A stretch of DNA of 64,000 nucleotides, taken from positions 34,282,414-34,346,413 of the forward strand of contig OY735222.1 in assembly GCA_963457665.1 (NCBI GenBank), read 5' to 3'. Each line of letters begins with the position of its first letter. The first letter of the stretch is position 1. Below the pieces are notes generated by a model. It was given only the letters and a program-made list of their open reading frames with translations. It did not search any database and was not told where the DNA came from. This DNA is from Thysanoteuthis rhombus (lineage: Eukaryota > Mollusca > Cephalopoda > Oegopsida > Thysanoteuthidae). Below, one piece after another: positions 21,559 to 33,989 of this stretch. Made by a program: the position numbers and the translations under genes.

Positions 21559-24040
21559 GCAGTCAGAGAAGACATAAAAACCTACATCAACAACAACACA
21601 CAACAATCCCTACCACATGATAACCTTACTACTAAAGAGCGAAAGGTCTTTAATAAACTCAAAAACAATACCAACCTGATGATCACAAGAGCAGATAAGG
21701 GTGGAGCCATAGTCACCTGGGGTTTAGATGAATACCTCATAGAAGCAAACTCACAATTAAGCAACACAATTTTACAAAGAACTCCCTAATAACCCCTTCA
21801 ACGAATACACAAACACAATAACCTAATCCGTAACAGAATTATATAACAGCAACATGATAGATAAAACGACACAAAATATACTGAAACCCACTTCCACAAA
21901 ACCCGCAAGGTTCTACCTACTCCCCAAAATCCACAAACCAAATAACCAAGGCAGACCAGTCATCTCCTCCACGAACTGCCACACTACCAAACTATCCAAA
22001 TTTGTAGATCACAACATCCAACCCTTAGCAACACAAATTAAATCATACATACGTGACACCACGGACCTCCTAAACAAAATCAAACACATTACAGCAATCC
22101 CAAACAAAGCACTCCTAGTCAGTATGGATGTGAAATCCCTATACTCCAACATCAAACATGATGAAGGTATCCTAGCACTTACAGAAGCCCTAAACAATAG
22201 AACTACTAAAGAACCCAGCACAATAACAATTACCACCCTCTAAATAGCTTCAACTTTAACGATAGACACTTCCTCCAGGTGAAAGGCTGTGCCATGGGCA
22301 CAGTAGCGGCCCCATCCTATGCCAATATCTTCATGGGTAAATTTGAAGAAACCTACATTTACCCCGAGATGTATAACGATTGCATTTTTCATGGTAGATA
22401 TATAGATGACATTTTTTTCATATATACAGGCGAAAAAGCCAAACTAGATAATTTCTTTACACATATAAACTCTGCACATGACTCTATTGAGTTTGACTTT
22501 ATGACATCCACTGACTCCATAGCCTTCCTAGACACCTGCATATACATTGACAACAACAGAAACCTCCAAACTACCTTCTACACTAAACCCACGGACACCC
22601 ACAATTACTTCCACTCTAAATCAGCCCATCCCCAACACCTAAAAGGAAGCCTACCATTTTCACAAGCCCTTAAAATTAGAAGAATCTGATCTACAGATAG
22701 TGAACTCAACAGACACAACCATAACCTGATACAATACTTCACCCAACAAGGTTATCCACTTGATGATACTAAAAACCAAATAAAAAAAGCATCTAGAATA
22801 CCCAGGGATGAAACCCTTATACTTTCCCACAATAATAAACCTGACTGCATACCACTTATAACCACCTTCAACAGCACACTCCCACCCTTAGCACACATCA
22901 TCAATAAGAGGTGGAACATCCTCACGATTAAAACAGATCTAAGAGAAACATTCACAGACCCATGTGTTATCGCTACCGCAGGCCCAGAAACATCAGAGAC
23001 ATGATTAGTAGTAATAATATCACTAACACTAAAGTCGTACACAAAAATATACCTAGAACAACTAAATTCTGCAAACCTTGCAACATAAGAAACAGTCTAT
23101 GTTGCAACCACCTCAAGCACACGAACACATTCACAAGCACTACCACAAAAGAGAGTTACCACATATATCACAGCACCAACTGCCGTAGTAAGAACATTAT
23201 ATACCTTCTAGAGTGCAATAGATGTAAGTTACAATACATAGGCAAGTCCGAGTGGCAATTCAATATTAGACTCGACAATTACAGACATAGGATTAAGTCA
23301 CAAAACAATCGTAGCCCACTTCCCGTAGAATTACACTTTCGCACACCTGACCACAATTTTGCCACGGACGCTAGCTTTACCATCATAGAAAAAATAGAAA
23401 AAACTACTCCAATTGACATAACTAAAGTTCCATAGAAACACGAAGATATGTGGATCAACAAACTCAAAACCCTATATCCTAATGGATTAAACACTAAACT
23501 GAACAACCAGAACGCAGAACCCTAATTCACAAAACTACTACCAATAATATCCTCACACCCACATCTAAGATACATTCAATAATGAAAGCTTCAAAGTCAC
23601 CCAGACCCATAGGAAAAATTCACCTTAGCCAGTTATACCACTTGTCCAAATCATAGCCAACACATTTTTGATAACTTATAAGGTTGATACCTATGTAGCT
23701 GCTTGACCTCACCACCCCTCCATTTACACTATCCCTAACATACCAAAAAAATCTAACTCCACATCACTACCCCCTACACCCTGACACACCCTGCCTTCCC
23801 CAAGACCAACTGCTGCTTAACAAAAGACTTGATACCTAACTGGACTTTCTCCCACTCAGCAGGAGGCCTCCGGCAGCCCTTATAACACATTTTACCCACA
23901 AGGCATAGCTCCTGATAGTGGACTCTGGTTCCACATGGGAACTTTAAATACATACTAACACAGCACACATCACACATCACTGAAGATGGGAAGAATCCCG
24001 AAACATGTCTGGACCATTTACATCTAAGGATTAATAAACC
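21559..24040 (+). pseudogene. Penelope-like element (RT plus GIY-YIG), frameshifted
   Basis: Plus-strand segments in three frames give a nearly complete protein. 21559-21789: N-terminal part with LMITRADKGGAIV. 21854-22231: FYLLPKIHKP, GRPVIS and LVSMDVKSLYSNI. 22279-22689: KGCAMGTVAAPSYANIFMG, catalytic YIDD (22399-22410), AFLDTCIYID and KPTDTHNYFHS. 22962-23435: the zinc-linker and GIY-YIG start NIIYLLECNRCKLQYIGKS. At least three frameshifts separate them, and a TGA follows at about 22687. The 3' UTR runs to a hammerhead-like motif near 23976-24013. Penelope-like elements prime reverse transcription with this GIY-YIG endonuclease. This copy is inactive. Confidence 0.85.
23976..24013 (+). 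ncRNA. Hammerhead-ribozyme-like motif at the Penelope-like element 3' end
   Basis: CTGAAGA (23980-23986), then GGGA/TCCC stem II (23988-23991 and 23996-23999), GAA (24000-24002), self-complementary ACATGT (24003-24008), C at the cleavage position (24009), and TGG that can pair with the preceding TCA. One extra T sits before stem II. Hammerhead motifs are known in Penelope-like elements, which supports the call. Stem I is short. Confidence 0.5.
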
Positions 24041-24090
24041 TTACCTCTAAACACTTTACTCCCGAGTCTGTCTCACTCTTTACAGTACAC

Positions 24091-24153
<63 letters not shown>
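24091..24153. repeat. (TA)n microsatellite
   Basis: A pure TA run just downstream of the Penelope-like element. Confidence 0.9.
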
Positions 24154-24155
<2 letters not shown>

Positions 24156-24499
24156 CCACATCAACTTTTCAGTCTTGATTTTGATTTTTCATCTTAGATA
24201 ATATTTTTATCTGAAATCTAAATCAATTTTTCAATGTTATTTTAACCTAATACCTTTTAAAAAATGTGCGAGAATTTTTCCTTTCATGTGTTTGAGCGTG
24301 AGTATGTATCAAAATGTGTCTCATGCATGCTACGTGAGATTTGCAAGGTATGCAAGATCTTGAGGTTTGGTTCTAACGGACAACAATTGACTACTGCTTT
24401 CCTTGGTGGGCTGTTAAGGAGAGATTTCGAGTAGAAATGTGCATTTTGGTTTAAAAGCATGAAAGTTGGTACATTGATGTTGTTTCCCCATCTGATTAA

Positions 24500-24725
24500 T
24501 TAAAGTATGAATCCAGCAGGAACTGGTGGCTGTTTTTGGAGATTTTCAAAATGGCCACCCAGTTCATATAAATGTCCATATCTTTTGAGCTACCCATCAT
24601 ATGAGCATGATTTTTGGAACTGTATATATGGATTTATAGTCAGTAATGATTAGATAACAGAAAAGTGGATTAAATATTTATTTAAATTAGGCATTTCATC
24701 CTGACCAAATGTTAATTTTTCGATC
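24500..24725 (+). repeat. Dispersed repeat family D, copy 1
   Basis: It shares the ordered blocks AATGGCCACCCA, GCATGATTTTTGG, ACAGAAAAGT and GGCATTTCATCCTGACCAAA with the reverse complement of 37140-37340. No coding signal. Its class is unknown. Confidence 0.65.
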
Positions 24726-24944
24726 CCTAAAAGCGTCATTTCTAATTTTGACCTTCATCAATTCATCCGATTTTGAATTGGACCGTAATCCTAAGGCAAC
24801 GATTAAAAAACGGAATCAGAAAATAAAGAATAAGTCTACGATGAGAATCGAACTCACACCCTCAGGCCCACAGCTCAAATTTACAACTAATATTTCACCC
24901 TTGTTGATATTCTACAGTTGAGACTTAGCAGTCTTTTAATACAT

Positions 24945-25311
<367 letters not shown>

Positions 25312-25532
25312 TAATTTTTTTTTAATTTAATTCTTGGATGAGGTATTGCAAATCTATAATCAATTTTGACTTTTTTTCCTTCATCCTAACTTTCAGATGC
25401 TTTTTATCACAACTTTGGATCGGACATTAATCCTCCGACAACCATTAAACAGGATCACGATCTGATTCCAAATGGCGCTAAAAAGCAACAAATTAACAAC
25501 ATGGAATATCGTTGTATCAAGAGACAGAAAGA

Positions 25533-26930
25533 CTCATCATCATCATCATCATCATCAGTCTTTTAGCGTCCGTCGTTGGACATAGACCTTCCCCAGGATT
25601 TGCCACACTTCTCTATCATGGGCGTCACGGAGCCAGTACTTCCTGAACTTGTCTAGTTCATCTCTCCATCTAATATTTTGCCGGTCTCAGTTGCGCATAT
25701 GGTCTCGGGGAATCCATGTTGTGAGTCGTGATGTCCATCGATTGTCAGCCATTCTTGCAACATGGCCAGCCCACCGCCATTTGAGATTTTTTATGGATTC
25801 TATGATGTCTCTAACTCTTGTCTTTTCCCGGATGTGTTGTGCTGTTTTGTGGTCTCTCCATGTGAGGCCCAGCATTATTCTTTCATGTGCACGTTGCATG
25901 GTTCTCAGCTTACGGGTCTGTTTCTTGGTTAAGTTCCATGTTTCAGCTCCATAAGTGACTATTGGGAGGATGCATTAGTTATACACCCTTCTCTTTAGGA
26001 TTAATGGGATCTTATTATTTTTGAAGGTTGAGCTAGCTCTGCCAAAGGGTAGCCATCCTAGTGTGATTCTTCGCTTGATTTCTTCTTCTTTTGAGGGTCT
26101 CATGGAGATTCGTTGCCCTAGGTAGATGTAGTGGTCTACTTTCTCGAGTTCTGTGTCCTCGATTTCGATCTTAGTGTTCTTATCTCCAATGTGGTTGTTG
26201 CACATGATTTTCGTCTTGTTGAAGTTCATGTGCAGGCCGACTTTCTTGCTCTCCTCATTTAGTTCATCTATCATTAGTTGGAGGTCGTGTAGGTTCTCTG
26301 CGAAAAGGGCTATGTCGTCTGCGAATCTGAGGTTGCTCAGATACTCGCCGTCTATTTTAATTCCTTTACTCTCCCAGTCTAGCCTTCTGAAGATCATCTC
26401 AAGGCAGGCTGTGAAGAGTTTAGGTGAGCTGGTATCACCTTGTCTTACTCCTTTCTGGAGCTGGAAGGGGTCCGAGTCTTTATGTAGCCTGATAAATGAG
26501 CTGCCGTGATTGTATATATGTTTCAACACTTCAACATATACTGGATCTACACCTTGGCGACTGATGGCCTCCATGACCTTAGGGATTTCTACTGAGTCGA
26601 ACGCCTTTTTGAAGTCGATAAATGCTACGGCAAGTGGTAGTCTATACTCTGCTGCTTTTTCTTTCAGTTGATTTATCGAGTGCAGGTGGTCCATGGTCGA
26701 GTAGCTTCTTCTAAAGCCAGCCTGTTCACGTGGCTGGTTTTCATCGAGTGTTTTTGTGATTCGGTTGGTGATGATCTTTGTGAAAAGTTTATATACACAG
26801 TTGAGTAGGCTTATAGGCCTATAGTTGTTGAGGTCTTTCGGGTTTCCTTTTTTATATAAAAGCATTATGATAGCAGTATTCCAATCGTCTGGGACTTTAC
26901 TGTGTTTTAGACACAGGTTGAAGAGGACGG
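25533..26930 (-). pseudogene. RTE-type LINE, best-preserved reverse transcriptase
   Basis: The (CAT)n tail is at 25533-25556. On the minus strand, 26865-25975 is an open 296-codon RT stretch. It contains NYRPISLLNCVYKLFTKII, EQAGFRRSYSTMDHL, VAFIDFKKAFDSV, GVRQGDTSSPKLF and LRFADDIALFAENL, with the catalytic FADD intact. A TAA at 25975-25977 replaces the CAA of the [14 protein letters not shown] block. The same frame then continues through KLRTMQ-like and [17 protein letters not shown] to a second stop near 25686, where other copies read Arg. Both stops fit single C-to-T changes. The copy is truncated at about 26930 inside the RT N-terminus, so the apurinic endonuclease domain is absent. Confidence 0.88.
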
Positions 26931-27870
26931 GGTGGGCTTTAAGGTGTCTAATCAGCTTCCCCCTGACTGAATGGTTGAAAGTGACCAGGTGTATACTGGA
27001 CCCTCACTGGCTAGAGGATGTCAGTTCGGTTCTTCATTTTTCGATTACGCTGTTTAATCGTTACCATAAATATACCGATAAAAAATTTGGTACCAAACAA
27101 AACGCAATTCTATGTAGAATAACAGAAAAGCAGGGCATGAACATTCGGGCAAAACGTTTTACAAGAACAAATGACCAGCTTGAGATTGTTTCATTTGGAG
27201 GATTTCAAAAATGCATTGTCATTTTGGATTCAGAATAATCAACCAGAAAGGTGAGAGTGGAAGATAGACTTTGAGGTGATGTTCAATCTTGGTTGTCTAT
27301 GAAATGGCTAAAACCGACTATAAATGGCTATGAAATGGCTATTCCGATTATTTGAGTAAACTACATAACTAAGATAGTACTGTTCTTATTTTACGATGTG
27401 TTTTTGCTTTTTCATTGAGCAATTTTTTTAGATAAGACACAAAGTGTGTATCTATATCATAAAGTACTGAAGTATGCGTGGGTGTGGGTGTGCGTGTGTG
27501 TGTTTATACTCCATGATGTCGAGAACGACGCATCACAGAACAGAAACAAAGGCATACCTGAAACCAACAAGTCTCACATTACCTATAGCATTTTCTATGG
27601 TTTGTGCTCCCAGAAAAAATTTCGGTCGGAAAATATTTTTTCTTTGTGCTTTTTTCATCTAGGATTTTCACAAAATATTTATTTTCTGAATCGGCATGAT
27701 CAAGGAAAGCTTTTTTTCCTTTTGAGTAGTAATTCTTTTCTCTTGAGTTATAGCAGTTTGATCGCCGAGTAGTTAGTGTTCCATCAGGCAGTTACACCTG
27801 CTGATAAATGCTTAATATTCATTGGTTGTTATTGTTAACGGACGGTTTTTGAATAAATATATCGTTAAGA
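26930..27870. other. No gene seen
   Basis: AT-rich sequence. Small open frames (26825-27238, 27446-27772) show no domain, and the first overlaps the LINE edge. Confidence 0.4.
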
Positions 27871-28317
27871 CGTGCTTTTCTTCCTTACATTGATTACCTG
27901 GCACCTTTTTCTGGCCCAATCTTCGGGATCAAAGTGTAGTATCTGTTCTACGGCATAGACCGAGGAGTCGGTACTGAGACTTGCCCGTTGAATGGGCCGG
28001 AGATTGTGTGGAAGGTATCAAAGACTGAGTGCGCCGGTGCAAACGTTGGCAAATGAGGTTACACTGAGGCTGCGTTTGCTAAGCGCATCGGGAGGCCCCT
28101 GGACTCGTCCTTCGGCTCTCTCATTATTATTCGGCTCAGCTTTCGCAGGTGACGTTGTCTTTTCAACGGTAACTGCGTCGGCTGGAGCCATTTTTGGGGG
28201 TAAGGTACTATTTCTTCCCACGTTAAGCCCGACCTTGTGTCAGATATTGCTGTGGTGGGACAGTGATTAGATAGAACTTACATTGATTACAACGATATAT
28301 CCCCGAGAAGCGAAACA
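27870..28317 (+). repeat. Candidate 5' LTR region of a Gypsy element
   Basis: This GC-richer stretch ends ...CA directly before a TGGTGTCAGACTGGGATC sequence (28318-28335), which looks like a tRNA primer-binding site. Its first 15 bases, CGTGCTTTTCTTCCT (27871-27885), recur at 30911-30925 beyond the integrase. LTR ends were not confirmed, since the two copies do not align further by eye. Confidence 0.35.
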
Positions 28318-30850
28318 TGGTGTCAGACTGGGATCTTGAATCCGTGCGGAACTAAAATAGGAAAAAAGTGGAAGAAAAAATTTTTTTTCGAAAAAAAAAT
28401 TCCTTCTTCATTGAAAAAATAAGAGAAAATGTTCAAATGAAACCCGCCAAAATCTTTACCAACTTGGCGAATAGGAAAAATTGGCGCCAGTGTTTTGAAA
28501 GATTTCATGTTGCGTCTTAACTATGTGAAGATGACGGTGATTTACAAATTAATACGCTGCTGAATTGCATGAGAAATGATTCTGAAAGTATTTTTAATAC
28601 TCTCTTTCGCAAAAAGGAAGATGAATAATTTTGAAACAATTTTGGCAACTTCTCACTTCAATTCCCCCTAAAATATTAGCTATGAAAGTTTCATATGAGA
28701 ATTCAACACTTAGATGAATCTGTTGAAATGTTTGTCGGATCACTCCATGAAAATCACTGCACTGAAAAAGTTACACAGCCAACAGATTGCTCCAGTCTGT
28801 AAGAAAAACGGAGATGTACGTTTGTGTTTTGATTTAAAAAAAAAAAAAGTTAAAAAGGTGTATATTTAGTTACCTAACTTGGATGATATAACACTAAAAT
28901 TGCAAAGAGCTACCGTATTTTCTAAATTAGATGCCCAGAGTGGTTTTCGTCGAATTCCATTAAAGAAAAACAGTCATTTTTTAACAACTTTCATAAGTCT
29001 TTTTAGACGTTATTGTTTTAAACGATTACCTTTTGGAATCACATCGACTCCGGAAATATTCCAGCATCGCATGACTGAAGTACGAGAGAATTTGGACGTA
29101 GTTGAAAGCATTATTGTCGACCTTTTGGTATACAGTGAATCTACAGCTGAACATGGTGATATATAGTTTTGAAAACCTTCAAGCAACCGGCAATAAAACT
29201 CAATCGTGAAAATTGCAAATTCGGAAAAGTGAAATTGAACATTGGCTACAAAATATGAGACAAAGGGGCACAACCGAGTCGAGAACGTGTAAGTTCTATA
29301 CAGGAATTGCCTGCTCCTACTTCTATACTAAAATTGAGGCATGCTATCGGTATGATGGGGTATCTTGAAAGATTTTTGCCAGATTTATCAAATACCATTC
29401 AACCCAGATCTGCTTAAAAAAAGGCGTAGTGTGTATGTTAGATCAACCCCAAATAAATGATTTTCAAAAAAAATAAAAGAATAGCGCTCTGGGGCATCTA
29501 TTTTGTCATTTTATGACCGGTCAAAACCCATTATTTTTTGCATTGATGCCTGCACTTACGGGTTGGGTGGAACATTATTTCAAGATATGAAGGGTGTATA
29601 AAAGCCTATAGCTTTTGCCTTATGTACTTTGTCGCCCACAGGAAAAAATCATTCTCAGATTGAAGAGGGGTGCCTTGCAGCTGTCTAGACCTGTGCAAAA
29701 TTCGATTGTTATATCACGGGACTTGAATCTCTTCAATTATTTACGACCACAAGCCTTTAATCCCCTAACTAAGTACATAGGCGTTTCAAAAAACAGCCCA
29801 GAGGTGTAAAAGATTGCTAATGAAGTTTCGACGATTCGAAGCAGTTGCTGAACATTTTCCAAAGAAACTACTCGTGGTTCCTGATACTCTCTCGCGCAGT
29901 CCCATTAGTGGGGAGCAGAGAGACTTGCTGGAAGATGAGGGGTGATACAAAAATTGTATTATAGAAACTTTACCTGCATCTGATAGAAAACTCTAAGAAA
30001 TTCAAGAAGCCACACTTGTCGATCTTATGTTGCAAAAAAAGATTCATTTCACGCTTAATGGATGGCCAACAAAAAATTAAGTATTGAGGAAGAAGTTAAA
30101 CCTTTTTTTTTCTAATCAGAATGTATTATAGACACACGAAGAATCATTATTCTATCAGGATAGAATTGTGATCCCGAAAAAATTAAGAGCAGAAATACTT
30201 CACTCAATACACAGTGGCCATATGGGTGTAGAGATGGGTGTAATTCTTCTTTGTAGTTACCAGGAATATCATGAGAAATTGAGGACATTGTAAAATAGTA
30301 ATTTTTGTTATAAACACCGCCCTACAAGTCGATATGAGCATCTCAAACCAACAACTTTATCTGACTGACCGTGGCAAAGAAATGGTACTGATTTGTGTAC
30401 GTGGAATGGACAGTAGTATTTAGTCGTTATTGACTATTTTTCACGGTACTAAATTGTACACATCAGTTTAGTACTCAGTGCAAAAGTAATAGGAAAATTA
30501 AACATGTTTGCCTGGTGGAATATCCCGAATGAAGTTGTCAGTGACAATGATGGTCAGTTTGCGAGCTCTACTTTCAGAGATTTTGCCGAAAAATATGGAT
30601 TTATTCGTATCACTGCTTGCCCATATTTCCGACAAGCAAATGGAGAGGCGGAAAGGGGCATGAAAATTAGCTAAAAAGACTTGTAAAAACGGCCTGATAG
30701 TTTCCTGGCACTAATGGCATACAGTAGTACAGCTATGACGGCCACAGAATTCCTACAGATTTAATTATGGGAAGGCAAATAAGAAGAGCCACCCAGACAA
30801 ATTGGAACTTGAATGGTCTGTCTTAAGGAAGCAAGGAGAAAGGATAGAGA
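28318..30850 (+). pseudogene. Ty3/Gypsy retrotransposon pol, heavily decayed
   Basis: After the primer-binding-site-like sequence gag is missing. Around 28760-29165 the RT reads PVCKKNGDVRLCFD, then FSKLDAQSGFRRI, LPFGITSTPEIFQHRM and IIVDLLVYS. The usual YxDD is replaced by VDL, so it is catalytically dead. 29500-29800 holds worn RNase H-like sequence. 30180-30215 resembles the integrase zinc-finger (EILHSIHSGHMGV). 30530-30660 encodes the integrase core (VVSDNDGQFASSTFRDFAEK, then YGFIRITACPYFRQANGEAE). Many stops and frameshifts separate them. Confidence 0.8.
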
Positions 30851-30857
30851 ATAGAAA

Positions 30858-30906
<49 letters not shown>

Positions 30907-31905
30907 CAGGCGTGCTTTTCTTCCTGACTTTATTTTGCTGTGATATATGTTATACCAGTTTGCCCAAGATTTAAGCGCTGGCATGCATGGGTTTGCCTTC
31001 GTGTTTGTCCTGGCCCAGTCGGTCGGGCATCACAGACAGAAAAAAAAGGCATATCCGAAATCGGTAGATCATAATTTACCTACAACACACATATCAAGGA
31101 CGAATTTTATAAAAAATGGATCGTCGATATCATTGTTCTTTTTGTCGGGGAGGTGGTCTGTGTTGGCACTGATATTTTTATTAAAAAAGAGCAACAATAA
31201 ATTAGTGTTTAGAAACGGACTGAGTTCAGGCCCGTTGGAAAAAATAACTTTTTCTCTCTCAGTTTCATGTGCATTCAATTCAATAGGCCTTCAAATATTC
31301 CAGAAATCTGCCAATTTTGTAAAAGATATATTTGAAGGTTTTCTAAGAGGGGGGTTCTATTTCCAAATGTAGCTATGGTGCTGAACTGCACTCTTACTTT
31401 CCATTCGTCATAAATGACCGTGGGCGTGAATTTCTCATTCTATAAGTGCAAATACCAGTTTAGCAAAATTCTTTCAAGACTCTAACCCTTAACTGACAAT
31501 AAAACATGTTTTTCTCAGAGCAAAGACAATTGCCCTAATCTGACTCTAATCCAAATCTAAAGATTACAATAAAACACGGGCACAATTTTTATCCCATAGT
31601 TTGGCGTTGGTATTTTGCTCGTTAGATATGACGTTCGAAATACTAACGCCAAATTCTCAGTTATCAGAAAAATTAATCATTAAAGTTCCAAAAGGCATTA
31701 CATATGCCCGACTGGCATTTTTATGAAATCTCTATAAGATATCATTTGCTTCCCACTGTTATCATGTTTAGATATTTTCCCCCAGTTAACGCTGGATTCC
31801 TCAGATAGTAGTTATGTATTGCTATAGACAAATAGGGCAATCTTATTTTCTGACTTTTTGGAGGTATAATTTTGAAGGTTTCTGGCACATTTTCTGACTT
31901 ATAAC
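30850..31905. other. No gene seen; (CT)n/(TA)n then AT-rich sequence
   Basis: A (CT)n(TA)n microsatellite lies at about 30858-30902. An open frame at 30947-31372 has no recognisable domain. The rest is unremarkable. Confidence 0.4.
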
Positions 31906-31910
31906 TTGTT

Positions 31911-33350
31911 GTTTAATCTTGGCAACCAGCTTAAATCATATCTAAAGAGAAACATGCAAATAGAAAAAATGGTTACCAGTTTTTCTATCAATGTTGATCA
32001 TTTTGAAATTCAACATAGATGATTGTGAATGTACATATCTCTCAATTATGAATAAGGCATTGTGTATGTATCAGTCCCCAAATTTGATTACTTCTCCCTT
32101 AGCCTATTACCCACCTTCCACAAAACTTCATAGATAACTTTTAGAGATATCGTGTGGACAGGAACGAATAAGGAAAAGAAACACGAATATATTTCTCAAT
32201 CAATTTTTGGATATTCTCCCAAATTTAATCACTTTTTTTACGATGTGGCTTACCTTTCCAGAGTGGAAATATAGAAATTTATGGATGGAAAATAAAGATA
32301 GATATATATCTGCTTATTCCATATTTGCTCCTGTCTGCCGATATGGTGTCTCCAAATTTTCTCCATGAATTTCAAAGAAATTTCGTGAAACAGTAAGATA
32401 CGTGGTAAGGGAGAACTGATTAGATTTTGAGGTTGATGTTGTTTTTTTTTTGATTGGGAGATATTTTCCCGTTCAAACGTTATATACATTTCTGTATTCG
32501 CTCCTTTCTGTCCATATGGTATCTCCGAAAGTTCCCAACGAATTTTAATGAAATTTTTGTAAAACTATGCGACACATTGTAAGAGAGAATTGATTAAAGT
32601 TAGGGGCAAGTTTGGGAATATGTTCGTGATTGGGAAATATTTTTGTGTTTTTGTTTAATACATTTCTGTCTGTCCAAGCGATATCTCCGAAATTTTTGAA
32701 TAAATATTAATGAAATTTTGTGGAACGGTAATGCACCTGAGAAACAAAACCTCACTGAATTTTGGAGCGCTCTAGGAATTCGTTTTCTAATTGAGACATA
32801 TTTCTCCATTTAGATATTTTATACATTTCTCTATTCGCTCCTGTCTGTCCACACACAACTTTTCAGTGAAATTTCATGAAAAAGTAAACCATGGGATGTG
32901 AAAGGGGTGATTGGATTTTGGAGTTGATCCATCGTTTTTAATTGAGAGATATTTTCCTTTTTGATATTTCATACATTTCTCTATTCGCTCCTGTCTATCC
33001 ACCTTGTATCACCAAAGGTTCCCGATGGATTCTTATGGAATTTCGTGAAACTATGTGCCACATTGTAAGGAATAATTGATTAAATTTGTTGGCAAATCCA
33101 GAAATTTGGTTTTGATTGAGAGATTTTTTTCTGTGTTTTCTGGACATTTCTGTATTTGCTCCTGTCTGTTCACATTGTATTTCCAAAGGTTACCCATAAA
33201 TTTCAATGTAATTTTGTGGAAGAGCGGTCAAGAGGCCATGAGGGAAGTGAATAAATTTTGAGGTGGACCCATTCATAATTCAAAGAAAAACTGGCAACTA
33301 TCATTTTTCTAGTCAATATGGTTTTTAGATATGATTTAACCTGGTTGCTA
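31911..33350. mobile_element. Inverted-end unit with internal approximately 170-bp tandem repeats
   Basis: The left end (about 31911-31990: TAATCTTGGCAACCAG, TTAAATCATATCTAAA, CCAGTTTTTCT) is the approximate reverse complement of the right end (about 33285-33350). Inside, one or more units lie on the minus strand (about 32040-32290). About six units follow on the plus strand (about 32315-33270), recognised by GCTCCTGTCTGTCCA-like blocks near 32324, 32499, 32666, 32838, 32983 and 33156, spacing about 145-175 bp. No open frame or transposase is visible. It could be a non-autonomous transposon or an old satellite island. Target-site duplication was not found. Confidence 0.55.
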
Positions 33351-33419
33351 AGATTATACACAAAAAATGTTGACATCCACACTCTGCTAGACATAGTTTG
33401 TTATTTTTTATCATAAAAA

Positions 33420-33840
33420 TCTGCAAAGAGTCATTCAATATTGAACATTGACTATAATCTGCTTATATTACATATTGCTGGAGTAAAAGCTATTCAATGG
33501 CAATATTTGTATCATTATTGTCAATCTTGTATTAATAACTGACTGAAAATATGCTTTGAAAGAATTTCCCTAAACATTCAAATCTTGGCTTTCTTTTCTG
33601 CTATTCTTCATGAAATAGAGTAACTTTTTATGCAAAAATTGCTAATGGTATATTTACTTACTGGTCCAACTCTAAATTAAGTGGACTAATGCCAGAGGGT
33701 AAAGAGTAGGTAAGCGATTGTTGAACAAGGGATAGGAGTCTCACCTCCTGCCTATCCAAAAAGATAGTCGCAATATGAAAGAGAAGTCCTCAGACCACCT
33801 CTAACTATAGTCGACCATTTTTTTATTATCATATGGCTGT
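33420..33840. other. No gene seen
   Basis: AT-rich sequence, with a slightly GC-richer stretch at 33665-33830 that may be a short interspersed repeat. No pol III boxes were identified in it. Confidence 0.3.
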
Positions 33841-33989
33841 TTTAATGTTTCCAGCAAATGAAGTATGTTGACAAGGATACTTGAAGCGACATCCACCAGT
33901 TGCAGGAATGCATCAGTGACATCTGGAAATATATCCTATGTGTTTCATACTCTGCATTTGCTTATTCCTACTAAGTAAGGTGTGGTAAC

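Noticed and set aside
21800-23530. An active Penelope-like gene
   Set aside because: The motifs are well preserved, but the protein needs at least three frame changes and has internal stops.
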